NCBI RefSeq assembly: GCF_014837295.1 | Contig: NZ_JACYHB010000010.1 | Coordinates: 1 to 64,000, forward strand | Reading direction: 5' to 3' | From: Cellulosimicrobium arenosum | Lineage (GTDB): Bacteria; Actinomycetota; Actinomycetes; Actinomycetales; Cellulomonadaceae | DNA length: 64,000 bases | Shown here: positions 46,501 through 53,572 of the stretch, piece by piece | Position numbering within the stretch: the stretch's first letter is position 1 | Layout: each line of letters opens with the position of its first letter | Translations under genes and position numbers: made by a program | The notes under the pieces: generated by a model | The model's database searches: none | What the model saw: only the letters and a program-made list of their open reading frames with translations | Told to the model about the DNA's origin: nothing

Positions 46501-47207
46501 AGGTCGTCGCCCGTCAGGAGGATCTCGACACCCTCCGCGGTCTTGCCCGCGGGCGTCTCGAGCGCGCGCCGGAACGCGCGCGGCTCGGCGGGAGCCTCCG
46601 GGGACGTGGACTCGGGCGTCCAGATCCAGGACGAGCCGACGAGCGTGAGGTCGGTGAGAGGGCCGTCGGTGCGGTCGTTGCCGATCCACTCGCTGCCCGC
46701 CCAGTCCGCGTCCTCGAACAGGCCGGTGCGGAACTCGGACGTCGCGCTCGCACCGCCGGCGTTCGTGGCGACGTCGACGCGCCAGTAGTACTGCGTCGCC
46801 GTGTCGAGGCGGGGACCGGTGTACTCCACGTTCGCGGACTCGGCGGACTCCACGATGCCGCTGTCCCACACGACGTCGTCCGTGTCGAGCGCGTCGGGGG
46901 AGGTCGCGAGGCGCAGCCGGTACGACTCCTGGACCACGCCGCGTCCCGTGCTGTCGATCACCCAGGAGAAGCGCGGCCGCTCGAGGTCGATGCCGATCGG
47001 CTCGGTCTTCTTCTCGACCTGGAGCCGCGAGAGCGTCGGCGCCGCAGCCGGGTCGGCAGCGAACGCCGCCGCGGGGACCGGGGCGGGCGCTGCGGTGCTC
47101 GCGGTCGCGGTGACACCCGTCGTGGTCACCAGAGCGGCGACGACGACGGCGGCGAGCCGTCTCGACCGCGTCGTGCCTCGGGAGCGTGGCGGTGATGTCG
47201 GCCTCAT
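42798..47207 (-). CDS. Secreted alpha-L-rhamnosidase 1 (GH78) with NEW3-like and C-terminal modules
   Basis: A 1469-residue exported enzyme (signal peptide about 1-45, A-x-A cleavage region). After an Ig-like N-terminal domain and lectin-like beta domains, the catalytic (alpha/alpha)6 barrel spans about 670-1030. It contains P-T-D-T-P-M-F-E-K-N-G-W-T-G-D-A and E-N-G-G-T-S-M-W-E-H-W, the GH78 acid residues. An NEW3-like domain (about 1145-1230), a carbohydrate-binding-like domain (about 1245-1370) and the shared C-terminal module (about 1378-1469, S-R-C-L-A-G-K-A-Y-V) follow. It cleaves terminal L-rhamnose from glycans or glycosides outside the cell. Transcribed from a LacI-controlled promoter at 47427-47476. 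Confidence 0.9.
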   Translation of the reverse strand: MRPTSPPRSRGTTRSRRLAAVVVAALVTTTGVTATASTAAPAPVPAAAFAADPAAAPTLSRLQVEKKTEPIGIDLERPRFSWVIDSTGRGVVQESYRLRLATSPDALDTDDVVWDSGIVESAESANVEYTGPRLDTATQYYWRVDVATNAGGASATSEFRTGLFEDADWAGSEWIGNDRTDGPLTDLTLVGSSWIWTPESTSPEAPAEPRAFRRALETPAGKTAEGVEILLTGDDLFHLYVNGELLGESSGQVNEWQQGRHFTAELQADRNVIAVSTDNGAGSPAGLVAVARITYTDGSSELLRTDTAWKGSTTVDADFAEPGYDDSSWEPVAVQAAYGSGPWGSGVRPPVADPKPAPLLRKEFEADDVRAATLFVSAGGYADVTLNGEPVSDAVLSPGFTDYDDTVQYVADDVTALLEDGPNAIGVELGRGFYGMTGSNVWNWQAPPWHDEPVVRAVLRIEHTDGSVQDVVTDDSWTIHDGPTRFDDLYGGELYDAREILPGYDTVGFDDAGWDAASAVDGPSGVLVNQRQQPIRVTEDLPAVDIAEPEDGTYVVKFPRVIAGWVEYTVEGPAGTTVRAQAAEKLRGDGTVNADNNGGFGSGFQTDRFVLAGTGAPETWEPSFSYKGFQYIEVSGWPEGDEPEPEDFTAKVVHTDAEEWGTFESSEPIMNEVHRAVVDTLKNNIHGIPTDTPMFEKNGWTGDAAVGAQMFMTNLDTHELFAKWMRDVHETRDENGAPLVIAPSSADWGQWGVNPIWHSAYTSIPWWLYQYGGDDRVMTDQYDGMKQYADLEFERSDDGLVTNPRLGDWVSPEASPAGGNAPEDTRVANTAYLYEILVTMQRTAEHLGHDDDAAHFAANAATVKDTFNATFLDTSRGYYRGDGDRGYRQTHNVVALAFGLAPDDATADRVAASIVADIEAKGGRLNTGVVGTKYLLPVLTDFGYDDVAFDLAVETGYPSWGYMIENGGTSMWEHWSTDARSLGHYFLGTVDDWFYQSAAGIEPSVDDGYRTIEIDPTVTSRMKWAKASTMTPYGKVAVDWRSQDGDVVLTAHVPVGSTANVTLPAADATTVTEGGLPLDEVDGVTDVEVADGSLVVTVGSGEYTFTVAGAGIVDPLVTVDPVVATPATIAPGGSSEVVATVTGTGDAAVTGHLELGTPSGWTVPEPSAPMTVPAGGSVDVPVTVTAPVDAAATSTRAPLSVRFVAEDGTLLGAGSAEVRVEIPPVTQVPDGYDHVDLGDATSEEAHDLTASPSSGTSTEAGLTRRYAGHLTDFSFFEFDMAVVPGEPFVLRTVETYDRSQTKRYKVYVDGEEVHLRQHPRDGAGTETYQVVVPAELATSDTVRVRYENQDDHSFYDPSIADTWTLPVPAGAVPELDVDVTAQSRCLAGKAYVAVRATNGTDVPLDVTLATPYGTKDDSDVQPGKSAYQSFAVRDTTTAAGTATVTATGTLDGDEVSVETDAPYDALDCG

Positions 47208-47426
47208 GCAGGTCTCCGTTCGTCAGTTCTTCGGGTTCTCAGGAACAGCTGATCGGGCTGTACGCCGCAGCGGGTCGGGAACGTGATCTCGTACGTCTCC
47301 GCCTGCCGCCACGGCAGCCGCCGGGACGCGCGTGAGGCGGGAGGTCAGGGCCAGGACGCGGGACGGGGCACGGCCGAGCTCGTGCACAAGCATGTCGGAC
47401 ACCAATCGACGTTGAATGGGCATGCA

Positions 47427-47476
47427 TTGAGACGTTTCAATAACCAAGCGTACCGAGCCGGATGCTCACCGGTCAA
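47427..47476 (-). promoter_or_regulatory. Promoter and LacI-type operator of rhamnosidase 1
   Basis: Minus strand: TTGACC (47471-47476), 18 bases, TACGCT (47447-47452), then the operator TGAAACGTCTCA (47428-47439) starting 7 bases after the -10. The operator matches the two other sites of the locus at 10-11 of 12 positions. Confidence 0.75.
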
Positions 47477-47532
47477 GATCCCGGTACCGGGCGCCGGTGA
47501 TCGCCGACGTCGACGCACGCTCACCCCCCTGC

Positions 47533-47581
47533 TTGTCCGACCACCCGCGGTGCGACTAGACTCATTGCCTGAAACGATTCA
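47533..47581 (+). promoter_or_regulatory. Promoter and LacI-type operator of rhamnosidase 2
   Basis: TTGTCC (47533-47538), 18 bases, TAGACT (47557-47562), then the operator TGAAACGATTCA (47570-47581) starting 7 bases after the -10. It is the exact reverse complement of the operator before rhaI. Confidence 0.8.
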
Positions 47582-47631
47582 TTCGTCTTCGGACCCCTCG
47601 CCTCTCGTATCGACGACGATCGGAGCAGCCC

Positions 47632-50600
47632 GTGCGATCACGCGCCGTCTGGCCTCATCCCCGTGGTAGATCCCCCAGGAACCGCGGCCGCAGCCCGGCC
47701 GCGCTGCTCGCGTCCGCCACCGTGCTGGGACTGGTGAGCACGCTCGTCGGCGCCCCCGCGCAGTCGGCGCCCTTCGCCGTGCCCGACCTCACCGCCCTGC
47801 GAACCGACGGTGCGGCGAACCCGCTCGGGATCAACGCCGACGCGGTCGACTTCGGCTGGGAGATCAGCTCGGAAGCGCGCAGCGTCTCCCAGTCCGCGTA
47901 CGAGGTGCGCGTCGCGACGAGCGCGGACGGCCTGGACGACCCCCTCTGGAACTCCGGCCGGGTCGAGTCGGACGACAGCGTGAACGTCGCCTACGACGGT
48001 CCGGAGCTCACCTCGCAGACCCGGTACGCGTGGCAGGTGGAGGTGTGGGACCAGGACGGCACGGCGAGCGGCTGGAGCGAGCCGGCCTGGTTCGAGACCG
48101 GGATCCTGGCCGAGGACGAGTGGCAGGCCGACTGGATCGGCGGTCCGGACGCGCAGGCACGGATAGGCGCGTGGACCGACTACCGGTACACGGTCGACTA
48201 CACCCTCGAACCGGGGACCGCGTTCGGCGTCTTCCTCCGCGCCACCGGTTCTGACGACGCGTTGATGTGGCAGCTCAACGATGAGGAGCCCGGCAACCCG
48301 AAGCTCCGCCCGCACGCGCGGATCGGCGGCGGCTGGTCGTTGCTCGACGAGATCAGCCTCACGGAGGCCGGCCTTGAGCCCGACGTCCTCACCGAGCGCG
48401 GGGAGCTCGAGGTGACGGCCGAGGGCGGGACCGTGTCGACCCGTGTCGACGGCGTCCTCGTCGACACGCGCAGCGTCTCCCTGCCTCGGTTCGAGAAGGG
48501 GTACGTCGGGTTCCGCACCTCGGCGAGCACGACCTCGCACGAGTCGGTGACCGTCCACTCCGCGGCGGTCGAGCCGCTCGACGGCGGCGACCCGCTGCTG
48601 GACACGGACTTCGACGGTCAGAACCCGTTCGACGGCGGCGAGCTCGTCGAGGACGGGCTGCTCCTCGACGGCAACCACGAGACGCTCGTGAGCGTCCCCG
48701 ACGACCACCCGTTCCTGCGCACCGATCTCGACCTGCCCAAGGAGGTACGCAGCGCACGCGTCTACGCGAGCGCCCGCGGCGTGTACGAGCTGAGCCTCAA
48801 CGGCACGAAGGTCGGCGACCAGCAGCTCGCGCCCGGCTGGACCGACTACGACACGCGCATCGAGTACCAGACGTACGACGTCACGGACCTGGTCCGGACC
48901 GGGTCCAACGCCTTCGGCGCGATGCTCGCCCCGGGGTGGTACGCGGGCAGGCTCGCGCACGCCGGCGACAAGAACTACGGGTCGAGGCCGTCGGTGATCG
49001 CGCAGCTGCGCGTCGACTACTCGGACGGGACGAGCGACACGTTCGGGACCGACGACGACTGGGCGACGGCGCCCGGCCCCTACGCGAAGGCCGACCTCAT
49101 CGACGGCGAGGACTACGTCGCCGGCCGCGAGCGAGCGGGCTGGGACGAGCCAGGGTACGACGACTCCGCGTGGGACGCCGTGTGGGTCGCCCCGAGCGCG
49201 ACGTCGCTGCTCGAGCCGCAGGCCGCGCCGCCGGTGCGGGTCACCGAGGAGCTGCCTGCCCGCACCCGTACCGAGCCCGAGCCGGGCGCCTGGGTCTACG
49301 ACCTCGGCCAGAACATGGTGGGTGTGGCGCGCGTCGTCCTGCGGGGCGAGCCCGGCAGCACGGTGCGCGTGCGGTACGGCGAGGAGACGTACCCGGACGG
49401 TCGCCTGTACACGGCCAACCTGCGCTCCGCTCGAGCCACGGACTACTACACGTTCGACGAGCGGGGGGAGGCGGTGTACCAGCCGCGCTTCACGTTCCAC
49501 GGCTTCCGCTACGTCGAGGTCACCGGTGTGACCGACCCGCCGACGACCGACGAGGTCACGGGCGTGGTGTGGGGATCGGACCTCGAGCGGACCGGGACGC
49601 TGGAGACCTCGAACGAGCTGGTCAACCAGCTGCAGAGCAACATCACGTGGGGTCAGCGGGGCAACTTCCTGTCGATCCCGACGGACACCCCGGCCCGTGA
49701 CGAGCGCCTGGGCTGGAGCGGTGACATCAACGTGTTCGCTCCGACGGCCTCGTTCAACATGGACACCCTCGCGTTCCTGTCGAAGTGGCTCGTGGACCTG
49801 CAGGACGCCCAGCTGCCGAACGGCGACTACAACGGCGTCGCGCCCTACCACCCCGACCTCGCGTGCTGCGGGGGCGGGACCGGCTGGTCCGACGCCGGGA
49901 TCACCGTCCCGTGGACGCTCTGGCAGAGCTACGGGGACACCGAGCACGTCCGTGCCGGCTGGACGTCGATGACCCGCTACATGGACTACCTGGCCGCCGC
50001 CTACCCCGACCACGTGCGCGGCTCGAGCTACGCGGACTGGCTCAACCTGGACGACCCGACGCCGGGCGACGTCCTCGGCACGGCGTACTACGCATACGTC
50101 GCGCGCCAGATGTCCGAGATGGCCGAGGCGATCGGTCACGACGACGAGGCGGAGCACTACGCGTCGCTCGCCGCCGAGGTGGGGGACGTGTTCCGCGACC
50201 ACTTCGTCGCGGCCGACGGCACGGTCACGGGCGACAGCCAGGCCGGCTACGCCATCGCGATCGGGATGGGCCTCATCACCGACGAGCAGATGCCAGCGGT
50301 CGCGGAGAACTTCGTCGCGACGCTCGAGCGCCGCGACTTCCACCTCTCCACGGGCTTCCTCGGTACCCCATGGCTGGTCTCGTCGCTCGCGGAGTCGGGG
50401 AACCTCGACGTCGCCTACCGCGTCCTGCTCAACGAGGACTACCCGTCGTGGGGCTACGAGATCGCCAACGGCGCCACCACGGTGTGGGAGCGCTGGAACT
50501 CGATCATGCCGGACGGCAGCTTCGGGGACGTGTCGATGAACTCGTTCAACCACTACGCCTACGGCGCGGTGGGCGACTGGATGTACCGCAGCATCGGCGG

Positions 50601-52002
50601 CATCGCCCCGGGTGCTCCGGGCTACAAGCAGTCGGTTCTCGCACCGACCCCCGGCGGCGGCATCAGTGACGCGAGCGCGCGCTACGACTCCGTCTACGGC
50701 CAGATCCGTACCTCGTGGAGCACCGGGGGCGGGGACTTCCGGATGAGCGCCACGGTCCCCGCCAACACGACGGCGACGGTCGTCCTCCCGACGGTGGACC
50801 CGGACCTGGTGACCGAGGGGGGGCTCGCCCTCGCCGACGTCTCGGACGTCACGGACGTGGAGGTCGTGGACGGCGCGGTCCGTGTCACCGTCGGTTCGGG
50901 CGACTACGTGTTCGTCGCGGCAGGGGCCGGCGTCGTCGACCCGGTGGTCGCGCTCGACCCGGTCGAGGTGTCGCCGGGCACGATCGCGCCCGGCGGGTCC
51001 ACCGAGGTCCGCACGACGGTCACCGGGCTCGGGACCGAGGACGTCACGGGCCACCTCGAGGTCGAGGTGCCGTCGGGCTGGAGGGCCCCGAGCCCGAGCG
51101 AGGAGGTCACCGTCCGAGCACGCGGCAGCGTCGACGTCCCGGTCACCGTGACCGCGCCGCTCGAGGCGGCCGCGACGTCCGCACGGGCGCCGCTGAACCT
51201 CCGGTTCGTGATCGACGACGTCACGGTCGGTTCGGCGTCCACCGAGGTGGGCGTCGAGATCGAATCCGTCGCCGAGGTGCCCGCAGGCTACGACCACGTG
51301 GACCTCGGGGACGCCACGTCCGAGGAAGCGCACGACCTGACGGCGTCCCCGTCGTCGGGCACGAGCACCGAGGCCGGCCTCACGCGCCGCTACGCCGGGC
51401 TCACGGACTTCTCGTTCTTCGAGTTCGACATGGCGGTGGTACCGGGCGAGCCGTTCGTCCTTCGCGCGACCGAGACGTACGACACGTCGCAGACCAAGCG
51501 GTACACGGTCTACGTCGACGGCGAGGAGGTGCACCTGCGCAGGCACCGGCACGACGGGGCGGGGACGGAGACGTACCAGGTCGTCGTGCCGGCCGAGCTC
51601 GCGACGTCGGACACGGTGCGCGTGACGTTCGAGACGCAGGACGACCACAGCTTCTACGACCCGTCGATCGCTGACACGTGGACGCTGCCGGTTCCCGCGG
51701 GCGCCGTTCCTGAGCTCGACGTCGACGTCTCCGCCCAGTCCCGCTGCCTCGCGGGCAAGGCCTACGTCGCGGTCCGTGCGACGAACGGCACCGACGTCCC
51801 TCTCGACGTCACGCTCGCGACCCCGTACGGCACGAAGGACGACTCGGACGTGCAGCCGGGCAAGAGCGCGTACCAGTCGTTCGCGGTGCGGGACACGACC
51901 ACGGCCGCGGGCACCGCGACCGTGACCGCCACCGGCACGCTCGACGGCGACGAGGTCTCGGTCGAGACCGACGCACCGTACGACGCCCTCGACTGCGGCT
52001 GA
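47632..52002 (+). CDS. Secreted alpha-L-rhamnosidase 2 (GH78) with NEW3-like and C-terminal modules
   Basis: A 1456-residue exported enzyme, GTG start 47632; the signal ends near residue 45 (A-P-A-Q-S-A). It has a fibronectin-like start, an inserted lectin-like domain (about 180-330), the rhamnosidase N domain and the barrel. In the barrel the classical motif P-A-R-D-E-R-L-G-W-S-G-D (about 683-694) is complete, with E-I-A-N-G-A-T-T-V-W-E-R-W later. The NEW3-like and C-terminal modules are nearly the same as in rhamnosidase 1. The catalytic motif differs from that of enzyme 1 (D-E-R versus E-K-N), so the two belong to different GH78 types and probably attack different rhamnosides. Divergent from enzyme 1. 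Confidence 0.9.
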   Translation: MRSRAVWPHPRGRSPRNRGRSPAALLASATVLGLVSTLVGAPAQSAPFAVPDLTALRTDGAANPLGINADAVDFGWEISSEARSVSQSAYEVRVATSADGLDDPLWNSGRVESDDSVNVAYDGPELTSQTRYAWQVEVWDQDGTASGWSEPAWFETGILAEDEWQADWIGGPDAQARIGAWTDYRYTVDYTLEPGTAFGVFLRATGSDDALMWQLNDEEPGNPKLRPHARIGGGWSLLDEISLTEAGLEPDVLTERGELEVTAEGGTVSTRVDGVLVDTRSVSLPRFEKGYVGFRTSASTTSHESVTVHSAAVEPLDGGDPLLDTDFDGQNPFDGGELVEDGLLLDGNHETLVSVPDDHPFLRTDLDLPKEVRSARVYASARGVYELSLNGTKVGDQQLAPGWTDYDTRIEYQTYDVTDLVRTGSNAFGAMLAPGWYAGRLAHAGDKNYGSRPSVIAQLRVDYSDGTSDTFGTDDDWATAPGPYAKADLIDGEDYVAGRERAGWDEPGYDDSAWDAVWVAPSATSLLEPQAAPPVRVTEELPARTRTEPEPGAWVYDLGQNMVGVARVVLRGEPGSTVRVRYGEETYPDGRLYTANLRSARATDYYTFDERGEAVYQPRFTFHGFRYVEVTGVTDPPTTDEVTGVVWGSDLERTGTLETSNELVNQLQSNITWGQRGNFLSIPTDTPARDERLGWSGDINVFAPTASFNMDTLAFLSKWLVDLQDAQLPNGDYNGVAPYHPDLACCGGGTGWSDAGITVPWTLWQSYGDTEHVRAGWTSMTRYMDYLAAAYPDHVRGSSYADWLNLDDPTPGDVLGTAYYAYVARQMSEMAEAIGHDDEAEHYASLAAEVGDVFRDHFVAADGTVTGDSQAGYAIAIGMGLITDEQMPAVAENFVATLERRDFHLSTGFLGTPWLVSSLAESGNLDVAYRVLLNEDYPSWGYEIANGATTVWERWNSIMPDGSFGDVSMNSFNHYAYGAVGDWMYRSIGGIAPGAPGYKQSVLAPTPGGGISDASARYDSVYGQIRTSWSTGGGDFRMSATVPANTTATVVLPTVDPDLVTEGGLALADVSDVTDVEVVDGAVRVTVGSGDYVFVAAGAGVVDPVVALDPVEVSPGTIAPGGSTEVRTTVTGLGTEDVTGHLEVEVPSGWRAPSPSEEVTVRARGSVDVPVTVTAPLEAAATSARAPLNLRFVIDDVTVGSASTEVGVEIESVAEVPAGYDHVDLGDATSEEAHDLTASPSSGTSTEAGLTRRYAGLTDFSFFEFDMAVVPGEPFVLRATETYDTSQTKRYTVYVDGEEVHLRRHRHDGAGTETYQVVVPAELATSDTVRVTFETQDDHSFYDPSIADTWTLPVPAGAVPELDVDVSAQSRCLAGKAYVAVRATNGTDVPLDVTLATPYGTKDDSDVQPGKSAYQSFAVRDTTTAAGTATVTATGTLDGDEVSVETDAPYDALDCG
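51285..52002 (+). repeat. Inverted repeat arm B (3' end of rhamnosidase 2)
   Basis: Counterpart of 42798-43520 on the other strand. Encodes the sandwich domain from G-Y-D-H-V-D-L-G-D-A-T to the end. Recent duplication or gene conversion keeps the two ends alike while the catalytic parts are different. Confidence 0.85.
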
Positions 52003-52038
52003 CGGCGCCCGGGTCCCGCCTGACCCGGGCGGGCGCAC

Positions 52039-52076
52039 GGGCGGGGGTGGTGACCGTGAGGCCACCACCCCCGCCC
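52039..52076. terminator. Bidirectional hairpin between rhamnosidase 2 and rhaB
   Basis: Perfect 14-bp arms GGGCGGGGGTGGTG (52039-52052) and CACCACCCCCGCCC (52063-52076), followed by TCGTT. A smaller stem (GCCCGGGTC/GACCCGGGC) lies just before it. Confidence 0.8.
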
Positions 52077-52126
52077 TCGTTCCCGGTGGGTCCTCACCGT
52101 CCTGCCCGACGTCGCGGTCGCAGCGA

Positions 52127-53572
52127 TCAGTGCTGGGCGCGCGGCTCGTACCGCACGGGCGGAGAGGACCGCAGCACGAGGTCGCGCAGGTCCTCGAGAG
52201 TGCCGTCGACGGCGCCGAGGGCGCGGGCCTGGACGAGGACGTTGCCGATCGCCGTCGCCTCGACAGGGCCTGCGAGGACGGTCAGGCCCGACCGGTCCGC
52301 GGTCGCCTGGCACAGCAGCGTGTTCAGTGCACCTCCTCCGACGACATGGATCACGGTGGCACGACGGCCCGCGAGCCGCGAGGCCTCGTCCACCGTGTCC
52401 GCGAACGCCTGGGCGAGGCTCTCGACGATGCTGCGCACGAGCTCGCCCCGTGTCTGCGGGGCGGCGACGTCGTGCTCTCGGCACCAGGCCACGATGCGCC
52501 CGGGGATGTCGCCGGGCGGGAGGAAGCGCGGGTCGTCGACGTCGAACACCGTGACCGGTCCGGTCACGGCCGTGGCGGCGTCGAGCAGCTCGGCGAGGGT
52601 GCTGGACCGCTGCTCGGTCGTCGCAGACCGCTCCCACGTCCGGACGGACTCCGACAGCAGCCACAGACCCATCACGTTGTGCAGGAACCGGACGCGCCCG
52701 TCGACGCCGCCCTCGTTCGTGAACCGGGCGGCGCGAGCGCTCTCCGTGAGCACCGGGGCATCGAGCTCGAGACCGACCAGCCCCCAGGTGCCACAGGACA
52801 CGTAGGCGACGTCCCGGTCGGTGCTGGGGACCGCGACGACCGCCGAGGCGGTGTCGTGCGAGCCGACGGCCGTCACGGGGACGCCCTGGCCGACGACCCG
52901 CGCGGCCTCGTCGGTCAGGACGCCCAGCGACGCGCCGGGGTCGACGAGCGGCGGCAGGATCGACGCCGGGACGCCGAGGCGGGAGGCGAGCGCCGTGTCC
53001 CACTCCCCCGTGCGCGGGTCGAGCAGACCCGTCGTCGACGCGTTCGTGCGCTCCGCCACCTGTGCCCCCGTGAGCCAGTAGGCGAGCAGGTCCGGCACGA
53101 GCAGCATGCGGTCGGCCACGGGCAGCAGGTCCGCATCGCACGCGAGCTGGAACACGGTGTTGAACGGCAGGTGCTGCAGCCCGTTGTGCCGGTACAGCTC
53201 GTCCGGCGGGACGAGCGCGTGGACGTGCTCGACCCCGGCCGCGGTGCGGTCGTCGCGGTAGTGGTAGGGCACGCCGAGGAGCCGCCCGCGGCGCAGGAGG
53301 CCGTAGTCGACCGCCCACGAGTCGATCCCGACGCTGTCCAGCGAGCCCGCGTCGTCGCGACGTGCTTCCGCGAGGCCGGCGAGCACCTGGCGGTAGAGCT
53401 CGAGCAGGTTCCAGTGCAGACCGTCCCGGGTGCGCACCGGTTCGTTGCCGAACCGCGCGACGTGCCGCAGCCGCAGCTCGCCCCCGCCGACATGTCCGAC
53501 GATCACCCGGCCGCTCGTCGCGCCCAGGTCGACCGCCGCGACGGTGGCGCGGGCCGCGGGCCGCGGGCTCAT
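52127..53572 (-). CDS. rhaB: Rhamnulokinase (FGGY family)
   Basis: A 481-residue sugar kinase that phosphorylates L-rhamnulose at O1. The first ATP-binding loop V-A-A-V-D-L-G-A-T-S-G-R is at about 11-22, the substrate stretch G-I-D-S-W-A-V-D-Y-G at about 83-92, G-S-H-D-T-A-S-A at about 237-244 and the late adenosine motif V-V-G-G-G-A-L-N at about 399-406. The order and the W-A-V-D-Y-G motif are those of RhaB. Its ATG overlaps the stop of the upstream aldolase-dehydrogenase gene. Last gene of the rhamnose operon. Confidence 0.9.
   Translation of the reverse strand: MSPRPAARATVAAVDLGATSGRVIVGHVGGGELRLRHVARFGNEPVRTRDGLHWNLLELYRQVLAGLAEARRDDAGSLDSVGIDSWAVDYGLLRRGRLLGVPYHYRDDRTAAGVEHVHALVPPDELYRHNGLQHLPFNTVFQLACDADLLPVADRMLLVPDLLAYWLTGAQVAERTNASTTGLLDPRTGEWDTALASRLGVPASILPPLVDPGASLGVLTDEAARVVGQGVPVTAVGSHDTASAVVAVPSTDRDVAYVSCGTWGLVGLELDAPVLTESARAARFTNEGGVDGRVRFLHNVMGLWLLSESVRTWERSATTEQRSSTLAELLDAATAVTGPVTVFDVDDPRFLPPGDIPGRIVAWCREHDVAAPQTRGELVRSIVESLAQAFADTVDEASRLAGRRATVIHVVGGGALNTLLCQATADRSGLTVLAGPVEATAIGNVLVQARALGAVDGTLEDLRDLVLRSSPPVRYEPRAQH

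Larger units (their letters stand above)
47208..47631. other. Divergent control region of the two rhamnosidase genes
   Basis: A 424-base gap holding one promoter-operator unit for each gene (listed separately). The leader toward rhamnosidase 1 is about 215 bases long and the one toward rhamnosidase 2 about 60 bases. No small gene is evident; the long leader has no clear riboswitch fold. Confidence 0.6.

Noticed and set aside
43752-47195. 1100-codon open frame antisense to rhamnosidase 1
   Set aside because: It only mirrors the codon bias of the real gene; no signal peptide, no motifs, and the opposite strand has full GH78 domains.
47208-47420. Riboswitch in the long leader of rhamnosidase 1
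   Set aside because: No conserved riboswitch core or convincing long-range stem could be found by eye.
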